Shown one piece after another: positions 1-12,667 of a stretch of 64,000 bases of DNA. Within the stretch, counting starts at the first letter, position 1. Every line of letters starts with the position of its first letter. The notes beneath the pieces were generated by a model. It had not been told where the DNA came from, made no database searches, and saw nothing but the letters and a program-made list of their open reading frames with translations. Source of the stretch: Austropuccinia psidii (lineage: Eukaryota; Basidiomycota; Pucciniomycetes; Pucciniales; Sphaerophragmiaceae); the NCBI GenBank assembly GCA_023105745.1, contig JALGQZ010000011.1, positions 21,602,975-21,666,974 on the forward strand, in the 5' to 3' direction. Made by a program: the position numbers and the translations under genes.

Positions 1-821
1 TTTTGTTTGTTTATTTTCGAGAATGTTTAAGATCAGTCGAGAAGGAGCTACCGTGCTTAATTCATAGGTTTTTATATGTTTATTTCCTTGAAAATGAAAT
101 AATTAAATCGGAAAAAGATTAAAGAAAACAAGAATTTTCAGTTGATATAGGCGCTGAGGAATTTCCAGAAAGTATGGTTTTTTTGGTTGGAGAAATAATA
201 CCCTTATTTTGAATTCCAGGCTTGAAAGGTAAAGTATTTTAATATTTGAATATCCGATATTCTGTAAATTTTCAATGAATTTGTAAGCATAACAAGAGTA
301 TAGTAGAAATACCTTTAGGTTTTCCTGCATCTTATGGTGATATTAGGATTCACAGTAAGATGAAAGCTTATCAGAAACTTAATAAATTACTCGGTATTTT
401 TTTTTATGTTTAATTCCATTTCCAATCCTATTATTTCATATTTTTCTCCTTTAAGATGTTATTAAATCTTAGCTTCATAAGAATATCAATTGGAGCTTTG
501 CTGAGCTCCATTATATAAGAGTTTGGCAGCTAAAACGGTCTTGAATAAACATTTAAACTATTTAATAGATTATTTCAAAATTCTTTTTTAACATTGCATA
601 GGAATATTGCAAGTGTTTTGGGCCTAATTTAAAAATTTCCAATTGGAATTCAACAAATGTAGGGATATGGTCAGGATTAAAAAGTTTATTTGCATTTTTT
701 CAGTACTGAACGATCTCTTGACAGAAGCTATAAGTTATATGGAAGTGAATGATGAAATAATTGAATATTTATATTTAATTTTGAAGAAATATCTTTCTGA
801 AGGGAGGGAGTAGTCATGGCA
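1..821. other. AT-rich flank without a recognisable gene
   Basis: Only short random ORFs occur here. No repeat partner for this stretch was seen elsewhere in the window. It ends in TTCAG (822-826), the left target duplication of the adjoining copia element. Confidence 0.6.
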
Positions 822-826
822 TTCAG

Positions 827-1442
827 TGTTGAAAATACAGATCTTGACTAAGTCGTATTCAGTATTTCTCCCCTAGTGGCAAAACCGTACGTTGGACCAC
901 TGATCTACAAGATCGGCAAGAACTACTAAAAAGCGCAGATCTCTGCGCATAATCAACAACGTAAAAACACCTCCACAGCTGATCCTTCCTTGAATATTTA
1001 ATCGCGTTATTTCCTCCTCTTTTCGTCTCCTCCATCGCTCTTTTTTTCTTCCTCCTCCCTTTTTCTTTTTCTTAGTATACACTTCATTCTTTTTCTCAAA
1101 CCCATCTCTCTTTGTTCTTTTCCTCTCTCTCTCACACTTTCCTTCTTAAAACCTCCTTTCCTTCTCTTTTCTTTTCTTTTCGTTTATCTTCTTATTTTGC
1201 ATTCTTAAGCTGATGTAGGTGTAGCAATTTATCTCTACACAACATACACATTTGATTAACACTCTCTATTGATCGTTCTTAGCCATCGTTGATCTACCAA
1301 AGCCACTGTTGTACACGTCCTGTTGTTTATTTTTAGAAACCTCTTGCTGCCCACAGTTTAGGTACCTTTCTCAAATTCTTGTATTTCAGCTGTGACACTA
1401 TTTAACTCATGAAATACTATCGTTTATTTTATCACTCTAACA
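827..1442 (+). repeat. 5' LTR of copia element (616 bp)
   Basis: Direct repeat of 5440-6071. It contains a pyrimidine-rich stretch at about 1015-1190 with CT and TTTTC runs that are shorter than in the 3' copy. The primer-binding site should begin at 1443, but I could not match it to a specific tRNA. Confidence 0.95.
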
Positions 1443-1508
1443 GATTTACAGTCTCGGCGCTCGATCCCTCGCAGACTACGGTGGACATCAAGGATAAAAC
1501 TCAAAAAG

Positions 1509-4500
1509 ATGACTGACAAAAACACAGACAAAGAAACCTTCAGTATTCCCATACTCGACTCCTCAAATTATAGTGAATGGAATCTTTGGTCAAGGGATCT
1601 TCTGGACGTCTGCGAAACTCCTCTCGCAGCAGGTGCAACAGCTCCGGCACTTAACAAATGGACCAAAGCAAGCCATGAAGCAATCAACATCATTGCTTCA
1701 AGGCTAAGTCATGTGGTATTTCTTGAAGTTATCAATAATGAAACAAAAGACAATGCTCACTTACTTTGGACAAAGATCAACGATCAGTACGCCTCAAAAA
1801 GAGCAATCAACCGAGGCAGGGTTTGGATGGATTGGATTTGGTCGAATTATCATGGAGACCTTCAAGAATACATCAACAGTTGTCGTAAAATGAAACTTGA
1901 ACTTGACGCCGTAAATATTAAAATAGAAGCTGAGCTACTCTCTTTCTCCATTCTTGGAAAACTTGTCAAAGATCCAAAGCTACAACATTATATCGAAGTT
2001 CTAACCTTGAATGACAAGATTATAGAGAAACCCGACCTCATTTTAACCAAACTTCAAGATTTTGTGAACAACTCTAGAATTCAACCCACCAAACAAGAAC
2101 CAGAACCTTCTGCTCTCTCTACTTCAGCTCAAAATCAAAACTACAAAATTACTTACTACTGCTCAAATGGCCAGCACAACCCGAACTGCACTAGCCACAC
2201 CAAAGAGCAGTGTTATTCTGAGCACCCTAATCTTAGACCTCCTCGAAAGAATAAGCGAACAACACCTCCAAGTAACCCTCCTTCAGCTCATCTTTCATCT
2301 GCTCAAGCCCTTCTTACAGGAACCTCTTACCTAGAAAAGAATCACCAACTCATCGTCGATTGCGGGGCAACTCATCACATGTTCAACACTCAAGAACATT
2401 TCTCCGTCCTTGACACTATTCCTTTCATCAGGGTCTCAACCGGAGATGCATCGAGCTCTTTGACAGCAGAAGGCATAGGCACGGTTAATATCATTTGTAG
2501 TGGATCATCCCTCACACTCAAGAACTGCTTGTTTGTACCAAGCCTTACGTGCAATCTGGTCAGTCTACTTGAACTATTCAAAGACAAACTTACCATTGCA
2601 TGGGAAGGAAAACTCTTCAGCTTAGAATCATCAAGGGTCCCGACGCTAAAAGGAACGGTTCAAAACAATCTCATGGTTCTAAACTACACCGTTCCAAAAG
2701 CCCTTATCACCAAGAATATTTGGCACTATTGCCTCGGACATCCTGGTTCAATGTCCCTCAAAACAATGGGACTTCCCGACATGCTTGACCAATGCGCAAC
2801 TTGTGACTTCAACAAAGCACACTCACTTCCCTTTAAACATCAGTTTGATCCAGTAAGTCGGCCTCTAGACTGCGTCCACATTGATTTAGTCGGGCCAATC
2901 ACCCCCATGTCTATTTCCGGCTGCCGATATTTTCTTACTATAGTAGATCAAGCTACTTCGTTTAAGATTATCAAATTTTTAAAAAACAAATCTGACGCTT
3001 TTGATCAGTTTGTCATAGCCAAGAAAGCCATGGAAAATTTCCACCATCAATCATTAAAAAGGCTTGTGTCGGATCGTGGTGGCGAATTTATGAACAACCA
3101 GTTCACTCAGCTTGCTGAGTCCCAAGGTTTCACCCACACTTTTTCACCAGCTGAAACTCCTCAGCACAATGGGTTCGCCGAAAGAAGCAATCACACCATC
3201 CTTGAAAAAGCCCGATGCTTGCTTAGCTCATCGAACCTTCCTAATCAGTACTGGTCTGAAGCAATCAACACTTCAACATTCCTCTGTAACATTGTTCCGA
3301 CGCTGTCAAGGCACAACTTATCTCCTTATGTCCTCTGGAAAGGCCTACCCCCTCGTATCAAGCGACTCCGAACCTTTGGATGTCAAGCCATTATTACCGT
3401 TCCAAAGCAACACAGAGAATGGAAGCTTGCTCCCTCCGCCGAAGAAGGGATACTTCTTGGCTACGAGAATGACAACACTTCTTATAGAGTCCTCCACATC
3501 AGGGATAGGAAAGTAGTCGTAGCTAAGCATGTAACCTTTCGCGAGGATGTTTTTCCTTCTTTGGGAAACTCAACTCAAGTTGCAGAACCACTCCTCATAC
3601 CACTCACTGAAGAAACAGTAACCACAGATGAAGTCGGCTCTGTTGAATCAGCTGGAGTAGGTGACATTCCATCTGTTCAACCACTCGAAGTGTCGCATTC
3701 ACCCGATCCTCAAATTGAAGCTGCAAGAACTCCTCATTTGGAAGTCGAAGAAAGCCTGATGAGGGAACCTCCCTCTGGTCCACCCAAGAGGATCAAAGTA
3801 ATCGGACCTTGTCATCCGACTCTGATATCTTGCGATCTTGATTGCTCCAATGTCCTCCCATACTCTAGACGACCAAAGGTACTCATCTCCTCCTGCGATG
3901 ACGCTCCACGCACATATCAAGGTGCCATCAAGTCTCCAAATAGCGAGAAATGGATGGAATCCATCGCAAAAGAGCTCGGTTCAATGAACCGATTGGACGT
4001 TTGGGACGTCGTGGATTTCGACCCAAAGTTTAAGCTAGTAGGCACCACCTGGGTGTTTAAACTTAAGAAGGACCATCTTGGGAATATCACGGAGCATAAG
4101 GCCCGGCTGTGTGCACAGGGATTTACTCAATCTGCCGGCATCGATTTCGGACAAACTTATTCGCCTACAGGACGACTCAACTTGCTTCGCTCACTAATCG
4201 CCTTGAATTCCACCAGGTGGATATCAAAAGCGCCTTCCTGAATGCTCCTTTGGCCGAAACCGTTTATTTGGCAATACCTCAAGGTCTCAACATAGATCAA
4301 CAGAAACACTGCTTACGGCTTAAAAAAGCCATTTATGGATTGAAACAAGCACCTCTGGGTTGGTATGAAAGGTTGCGGACCTGGCTTCAATCCGTAGGTT
4401 TCTCGTCCTGTGTTTTAGACGCATGCGTCTTCTACCAAATGGGGACCAATCCAATCTGGCTGTACATTCATGTCGACGACATTGCCATCTTCGGGAAAGA

Positions 4501-5464
4501 TGTAATCGGTTTCAAGAAAGAGCTTGCGAATGAATTTGAAATCAAAGACCTTGGACAAGCCAACCTTTTACTAGGCATCAAGATCACTCACTCTGAAGAC
4601 TTTGTTTCCTTGGACCAACAACACTTTACAGAATCCCTCTTGGATCTGTACGGCATGAGCAACTGCAAAGCCGTGTCCACCCCATTGATTCCAGGCGTAC
4701 ACTTAGAGGTTGCAAGTCAAGAAGACTTCAAGGAGTTTCAAGCTTTAAATGTCAGCTACCGGAGCGCCATAGGGTGTATTAACTATCTCAGCATGGCAAC
4801 AAGGCCTGATCTCTCTCACCCGGTAAGCGCTCTGTCTCAATTCCTTGAGAATCCTGGGATTCGGCACTGGAAGGCCTTCCTGCACGTTCTCAAGTATTTG
4901 AAGGGCACTCAGGACATTGGATTGACCTATCCAAAGGACATCAATGCCGGCATTGTTGCCTATACTGACGCCGACTGGGGGAACTGTAGCACCACCCGAC
5001 AATCAGTCACTGGGTTCTTGGCGACAATGTGTGGCAGCCTCGTTCTGTGGAAAACGAGAAAACAACCCACAGTCTCGTTGTCCACCTCCGAGGCCGAGTA
5101 CAAGGCTCTCTGTGACCTTACTTCGGAATTGATGTGGCTCAAGCAATGGTCCCAAGAATGCAGCATTCTCACGGTAGACAATCCGATACCCGTACACGAG
5201 GACAATCAAAGCTGCATCAACGCAGCCAAAGGTGACTGCAATCTCAATAACAAAAGGATGAAGCATATCGATATTCAGCTTCACTTCATCAAGGAAGCCA
5301 TCTCTTCAAGTTTTATCAAGTTAATTTATACTCCGACCTCAGATATGCTTGCCGATTTTCTCACCAAATCCGTAGGTAGGGCCAACTTATCTCGGGCACT
5401 CAACTCCCTTGGCGTTTTGCGACTAGGAGAGAGGGGGGATGTTGAAAATACAGATCTTGACTAA
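1509..5464 (+). pseudogene. copia Gag-Pol polyprotein, frameshifted in RT
   Basis: This is the polyprotein that would package, process, reverse-transcribe and integrate the element. The first frame (1509-4241, 910 aa) has a Gag region, a protease site DCGATHHMF near residue 284, a GAG-pre-integrase segment (HYCLGHPG, then CATC) near 405-430, and integrase motifs HIDLVGPI, SDRGGEF and AETPQHNGFAERS. It ends inside reverse transcriptase (KARLCAQGFTQ). The second frame takes over at about 4190-4215 and continues with HQVDIKSAFLNAPL, the catalytic box HVDD (usually YVDD), RNase H (SEAEYKALCDL) and KHIDIQLHF, stopping at 5464. The junction looks like a small deletion between RSL and NRLEFHQ that is not a multiple of three. 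The protease carries D-C-G rather than D-S-G. All other motifs are intact. Confidence 0.93.
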
Positions 5465-6071
5465 GTCGTATTCAGTATTTCTCCCCTAGTGGCAAAACCG
5501 TACGTTGGACCACTGATCTACAAGATCGGCAAGAACTACTAAAAAGCGCAGATCTCTGCGCATAATCAACAACGTCAAAACACCTCCTCAGCTGATCCTT
5601 CCTCGAATATTTAATCGCGTTATTTCCTCCTCTTTTCGTCTCCTCCATCGCTCTTTTTTCTCTTCCTCCTCCCTTTTTCTTTTTCTTAGTATACACTTCA
5701 TTCTTTTTCTCAAACCCATCTCTCTTCGTTCTTTTCCTCTCTCTTTCTCTCTCTCTCACACTTTCCTTCTTAAAACCTCCTTTCCTTCTCTTTTCTTTTC
5801 TTTTCTTTTCGTTTATCTTCTTATTTTGCATTCTTAAGCTGATGTAGGTGTAGCAATTTATCTCTACACAACATACACATTTGATTAACACTCTCTATTG
5901 ATCGTTCTTAGCCATCGTTGATCTACCAAAGCCACTGTTGTACACGTCCTGTTGTTTATTTTTAGAAACCTCTTGCTGCCCACCGTTTAGGTACCTTTCT
6001 CAAATTCTTGTATTTCAGCTGTGACACTATTTAACTCATGAAATACTATCGTTTAGTTTATCACTCTAACA
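5440..6071 (+). repeat. 3' LTR of copia element (632 bp)
   Basis: Direct repeat of 827-1442, 16 bp longer because of microsatellite expansion (CT run near 5740-5760, TTTTC run near 5790-5810). The gag-pol stop codon at 5462-5464 lies inside this LTR. Confidence 0.95.
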
Positions 6072-6076
6072 TTCAG

Positions 6077-9000
6077 AATCAATTGAAATAATATTTTGTA
6101 ATTTGACATATTGGTTTAGTGCTTCTGATTGATATGAAAATTAGATATAATTATTTCTTACTCTCTCATCTCGGATTAAAAAGGCTCTTATATAGCTAAA
6201 AGATATAATTGCGTTTGAAACTAATCATATTTTGATTGATAATCTGGATAAAAATTAAGTGCTGAAGTCAGATTTTCTACTGAGTAGTAGCTCTAGAAAA
6301 AATTCAAGGTATTCAAATAAAGTAATTCAAATTAAATTACTGAAGGGGCTGTAATATTTGGCATCAGAAATGATATAAATTCCAGTGCCTTATATATCAA
6401 GTAATTGTTTTTCCTCAATTAAGATCTTAGTACTCACACAAGCATGGGGTATTGGATTTTGCACAATATTGATGTCCATAGAGGCCGGCCTGGTTCTCTC
6501 GAGAAGATTGGATATGGGCTTCCATTACTTCTTATTGCTTTTCAATCAAAGAGGTATTAACTACAAGATTTCCCGTGAAGAAAGAGGCAGAACCTGGGGG
6601 CTGGGTACATGGGTTTAACCTGACTTATAGATTTGGTTTCCTTTTGACTAGAACTGGGGAATATACCTAAATTCAACCGCATTAAGATAGGAATTCTTCT
6701 TATATATATTCCAAGCCATATTAAAACACATTTCTGATCCATTTACCTTATAAAGAATCTTATTTGATATCATTATTTAGTTAAATCCAGTTTGATACTG
6801 ATAAATCTATAAGGTTAGCATAGAAAGACGGTATTATTAGCAGAAAAAATTCTCCTCGACCTAACAAATTTTGCTTCTGGAGAAAGGCTTATACTCAAGT
6901 ACAGAATAAAATGACTACCAGCTGATATATTAATAAGCAACATTCCCGTGAAGCTAATATGAAGTTTATCTTCAATGAAATTTTCGAAGATTTTGATTAG
7001 TCGTCGTGGACCAGAAGCCTACACCAAAAAGATGAAATTTTTTGCATATTTTTTAAGTTTAAAATCAATAGAATAAATATTTTTTTTCGAATTTTGTAAA
7101 CTTATTCGAAAATAGTAACACAGAAAATTGACATCGATCAGATCATATTTCCATTTAATCTTTATCAGCTTTGATATGAAAATAAAGTATTTATGAAGAA
7201 ATAGATGGAGATTTTCCTTCCTTAGTAAAAATAGAATGATGAACTTACCTTCGGTGGTGCCTTATAGCCTCTGAGCAGAGTATATGAGGTATTTTAGAAT
7301 TTTTTTTTCATTTTTACATACTTCAACATCTAGAAGTTTGTTAGAAGAGTTTTTCATTTCACTGAAGGAAGTGTTGAAATATTTATATACTTATCAGTTC
7401 AATTGAAATAATTATTTTTATAAATCTTTTTTCATTTATTTCACAAGAAAACGTTGAAAAATTTATTTTTAGATGAATGGGTAGGAATTCTTGGTATTTT
7501 GTTACTGTAAAAAATTTCTCAAAGAGTTGAAAACTGGAAAAAGTCAAATATATCCAAAACAAATTCTATAATAATATCTTGTTGTTAATATTTTATGGAT
7601 AATTAGCTCATACTCAAAATAACAGGCCTTTTTTCCCCTTGGCTCAGGATTCCTAAAAAATATTTTTGAAGCAGATTCCTCGGTAATATTTGGAAGAAAA
7701 TTCAACAATAAACAACTTTCATGAGGGAGAAGATAAAATTTCTGATAAAAAAGGATTAATAAATTTTCCTTTTTATCTCTTTTAGTGTTGTCCTACACTA
7801 ACTTAGTGGATATCCATATGTAAGAGAGGACCTTTTGAGAGTGCGCTTCCTTTGAATAGACAATTATTTTATGATTGAGAAAAATCTCTTTAGCTTATGA
7901 ATTATAGCTAAATACAATCTTTCTTTCAACAGATTATTATTGTAGTTCTTTTAATACTAAAAGTAAAGAATTAAACAGTAATTCTTGTTGAATATTTAAC
8001 AGGGAAAATACTGAATTGGGCTAATTTGGAACTTATTAACCTTTTTACCTTTTCATATTCTTTTTATTAATAAATATCCCTGTTTTTGGGTCTTATATTT
8101 TTCTTTTTTATTTATTTTCCAAATATATTTTCGTAAATTGAGCTATCTCAATACTATAGCCAATTAATTCTTAAGAGTAGCAGATTCATACTGAATATTA
8201 CATGGTAATATTCTAACATTAATTTTGAAAGGGGGAACAAGTTTCCGGAAGTGTGGCTATTATTTATGTATTTTATTTTGAGGATGCTTTCTGTCCTAAT
8301 TTATCGGTACATCTTGTAAATCTATATTTTCAGAATTGTAAATTTCTATGGTCAGTCTGCTTTAAACCATAATATACTGAGGATTATTTTTAGTCAAGAG
8401 TTTGATTTTTCTTGAAAAGAGCTTTCAATTGTGAATATTTTTCGTGAATAGCTTGAAAATAAGGCTCCTTTTAATCTCCCCAATATCTTATTATTATTTT
8501 CCTCAATAGTTCAAGATCTCTCTATAAGATCTTATTATTCTGCTTCTCAATTTGTCAAGTTCTTTTTGGAAGAACTTCTTATTCTTCTCTTAGTAAATTT
8601 CAGGAATCTCTACATAACTTTGAAGCATGGCCATAGTCGACTCCAAATAACAAGTTTACAGCAACAGAAGCTGGCTTTTGTATATTTGGAGACTTTGAAT
8701 AATGTGTTTTGTGACTATATTTTGTGGATTTCTTACTCTTTTATTTTAGCTACTCATAGCTTTCCAATATTACTTGACAAATAATAACAGAAAATGGTTC
8801 TTATGATTACTGTAACCTAGGGATACTTTCATTTAGTAGTTGTGGGAAAATGCCACATATTGTAAAATTCCTAATTTAATCAAACTCCCATTCAGCTATA
8901 TAAAAAGGAAGGTAAAATGAGATTTACCCTCACAAACATCATTCTCCCACTATTTCTTGTTTACTATGTGAATAAAGGGTTTTTTCTTGTGCATTTAAAT

Positions 9001-10494
9001 TTTTAATTAAAATGGACTTAAATTTGATGATAAAAATTGATTATGTATAAATTTACTATAAATAAACTATGTCTTATTGAGGGGATACCTTTTATCAATT
9101 GAAAAATATATATAACTTGAAGGCCAATTTTTTCAAAAAAGAGTGGCATACCACTCCATTCTGGAAAGTAATATTAAAAATTTAGTAATAAGAGAAGATT
9201 ATCATGCCAAATCAGATCATTTTGCAAAGGCTTATCCTTTTCATTTTAGAAGATAACCAATAGTATATATTTCTTTTTTTATAAAATTAGAAAATTTCTT
9301 CATTTCCTAAATAAATGATGAAAATAGTGAAGTAATGATTTAAAGGTACTGCATAGTATATATGCATATTTTTATTTCTGCTAGAAATACTTGAAGGTAT
9401 ATTTTTATTCTATACATAAATTCAAATGAATGACTCTTCAATATCTCTCTCAAGGCTCACCACATAAAAGGTATTTTCACTAACCATCAGTTCTCTGGTT
9501 ATTAATAAAATTTCTTACAGATTATTTCTGAATATAGAAATAATTAAAACCAAATAAAATTTCAGAAATATAAAAATATTTCATGTAAACATTATTTTCA
9601 GGGAAAATTCAATTTCAGAATAGGAAAACAACATTCCAAATTATCCAATACATGGTTTTATGTAAAGGCTCACAGTATATATATATAAGGAGGAGAATAT
9701 ATTCTTTATTACTCATTTTTCCTTTAAAATAAGCTCTTGCTACATCTGAAAACATTTCTTAAGATAGAAGCCTTCAGTAATTGTTAATTATCACTTAGGA
9801 TACCACAATTAAAGTATTGGAGTGATTAATTTACTCAAGGAGTGGTATAATAATTAAAAAAATGATAATTAGAAACATATTGAAAAATGAATTAATATGA
9901 CTTTGAAGAAAATATTGATCAAGAGAAATCTACAAGATTAATGAATGAGGAAAATAATTAAAACTAATACCACCAGATATATAATAAATCTAATTAGCAA
10001 AACTTGATCTTTGATGGTGTGCATAAAGGCTGTAAATGCCATTTTTCCAATATCAGTAGAAACATATGCTTTGACCACTTCCAAGATATCTGAATGGGCC
10101 CTTTGAAACCAGTGGTTTTTTTTAAATTACCACAATCCACTGGAATATTCTGGCTTTAATGGATATTACATCTTTTGAGCTTTCTTCTTTTTCTATTTTC
10201 CAACTTCTTAATTATACAGATTTTTCATTCTTAAAGTATTATATCATATCATATCTCAATTATTTTATGTTTTTAACTTCTTAGATTTTTCTGTTTTTCC
10301 TCTTTTAATGCTTTCAATTCTTTAAAATTTCATTGATGTTATTTTTCAATTATTCAGTTTTTATCACCTGGCCTGTATTCCCTCTTTCGGCTCTTTTTGG
10401 GGGACTGGCCAATTATAGAACCCCCTCTAGACCTCTATAGCCCTTTTCATTTCTGTAACACAATTAAACACTCTTCTATCTGAAAAGTGGGGTG
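6077..10494. other. 4.4 kb AT-rich tract, nothing recognised
   Basis: No ORF with protein-like composition and no LTR pair was found. TATA-like stretches (for example 8896-8905 and 9677-9690) lie in sequence that could be old solo LTRs, but no boundaries or target duplications could be fixed. CpG is rare, as expected of old methylated repeat sequence. Confidence 0.5.
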
Positions 10495-12667
10495 TGTGAG
10501 CCTGTGAGATATTAAGGTTTGTGTATGAAACTCCTTATAATAGTAACAAATATCAAGAGTACTGTGACTGTCCTCAGTAGAAAATATAATATAATTAAAT
10601 ATTATAACCACCAATTAATATGATTTTTAAGAACAATTATATATAAAAAAGAATTTAATTGTTTTTAAATAAGTTAATAATAGAAAGATTTCAATAATTA
10701 TAATGAATTATAGTTATTCTATTAGTATTTGATTCTCTGACAGTTATGATAATAAGAAACATAGAGCTCTTCATGAGACAATTATGTGTGGAAAATATGA
10801 ATATTCAACCACTCATAAATAATATAGAAATTATTTATAAAACAAATATAACACACACTGTGCAGAGATAATTCTTCTAGAAAAATTCTATTTAAAAAAC
10901 TAATACTAGATAAAAAAGATATAGAGCTTTAGAAAAAGCTTGCTTAAAATATTTATTTAATACAACAAGTCAAAAAAGCACAGTTATAGTATGAAATAAT
11001 TCTTATAAGTTAGAAACACACCAAAAATCAATATTTAGAAGATAAGACATCTTTAATAATAAAAAATATGATTTAAGAGTTTTTAAGGGGAATTTGTGGA
11101 TTTTAAAATATAGTTAGGACAATAATTTCATAAGATAGAATGTATTATTGGTGATTACAACAATAGTCTGATTTCTATGACCTCACTTCTCCAATTTAAG
11201 ATTTATTAAGAATAGAATACTTAATAAGTACTTTTAAAATGAGATTTCATATTTAATAAAACTTTACCTGTTTATATGTCTAATATGATTGGAATGGTAA
11301 TTGGTTCTTGCCAAAAACAGTGATTTGAAAGCTCTTTTTATGCCTTCAGAGCCTCTCTCATGATTCATAATGGATATGGAGGGCATACTCAGGTCAAAAA
11401 TGAAAACTCATGCTGGAAAATAAGGTTATTAACTTAAGGTAATTTATTTTTGATTCCAATTTAAAGTTAACAGTGTGATTCTTAGCTGAAAGTGACTTTA
11501 ATCCTCCTTTATGTTAATTATTTTAAGCTTTAATATGAGCTAAGCTTATTCATATTAAAGTTCCTCCAATGAAACACTTAAAAATGAAGTTTCAAGCAGA
11601 AATATCTTGAATTGAATTTTTAATTAATTTTTAAAGAAATCTTAATTTTTGTTAAGAATAATTAACAAAATTAATTTGAAGGCAAATTACCAATAAAACC
11701 TCTTCAAAACATAATTAAAATTTGATGAATACACAGATAACATTCAATTGTAAGCCGTGTGAAAGTTTCTAGCAAATATGTAAAGAATTGTATTTTTAAT
11801 GAGTTTTTGAAGTTATTGCTGTTTTTCCACATAAGATAGCAATACACACCAAACCTTAAATTTTGATAAAATTTTGAAACTTAGAAGTTCAAATTTCTAA
11901 GCTCATTTGAGATTTGAAAGTTCTTAACACCTTGATTAAAAGCTTGAATATTGGTATTTACCCCTTGGCAGATTAAAATTCCTGTTCAAATTAGGATAAA
12001 GTCAGTTTAACCTTTAATTTTTGATCAAAGTCTAATCTTACATTTTAAATAAGTTTGAAAATCCCCCAATGAAGTTGGGAAACCTTAAGTGAGTGTATGA
12101 AGCTCCCAAAAGTAGGTTACCATGGATCCCTTTGTTCTTTTTCTGTTGTCCCACCTGTCTGCGTGGGTTTTGCCCTTTTGTTTATTTACAGCCATACTAT
12201 GGCCTGAAACACTTTGAATTGAGTTGATGCAGGATTTACATCCTTTTTAGCAAATCCTTAGACAATTCAGTAAATATAAAAAACACCTCAATTTTAACTA
12301 AAATTTTGGTAAGTTTGCATAAGCTCTATGAAGCTTCAAATTAAACCTTATTTAAGCTTCAATTTAACAATTTTTAAAAATTTTAAAAAAGTTGCAATTG
12401 TAATGTGAGATCCTTACATCTTCTAATAACATAAGAAACATCCATTTTTGGGTATAACACCCTATGGTTCTACCCTAGGTTATTTTTGGTGAAGAATTCA
12501 AAAATGAAATAATAATCATAGCTTTTGTTTATCCAAAAGAAAGCTATACTTATTTTTTGTTATTTTTGTCATAAATTCAATTGATAAATATGTTTAAGAC
12601 AAAATAAACTGTACAAAAAGTTATTTGTAGCCTTATGGGTATGTTGTACATATCTCACAGGCTCACA
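10495..12667 (-). repeat. Ty3 LTR in inverted orientation, 18-bp terminal inverted repeats
   Basis: Read on the minus strand this matches the LTR that starts at 16545 and resumes at 23938. Shared blocks include the segment around 12540-12660 against 16560-16640, and the stretch around 11940-12080 against 24090-24200. Both ends carry TGTGAGCCTGTGAGATAT as an inverted repeat (10495-10512 and 12650-12667). The length of about 2.17 kb agrees with about 2.1 kb for the split right-hand copy. The flanking five bases (GGGTG and GAGAT) do not match, so there is no target duplication. Confidence 0.85.

Larger units (their letters stand above)
827..6071 (+). mobile_element. Ty1/copia LTR retrotransposon, complete, one frameshift
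   Basis: Two direct LTRs (827-1442 and 5440-6071) both begin TGTTGAAAATACAG and end CTCTAACA. They enclose a gag-pol region with copia order (protease, integrase, reverse transcriptase, RNase H). A perfect 5-bp target duplication TTCAG lies at 822-826 and 6072-6076. A purine-rich tract ending GAGGGGGGA at 5439 directly precedes the 3' LTR. The LTRs differ by roughly six to eight substitutions plus expansion of CT and TTTTC runs (counted by eye), so the insertion is fairly recent. The element contains many CpG dinucleotides, unlike the Ty3 elements nearby. Confidence 0.97.

Noticed and set aside
6385..8784. Small ORFs of 60-77 codons in the AT-rich tract
   Set aside because: Length and composition are those expected by chance, with no splice or domain support.
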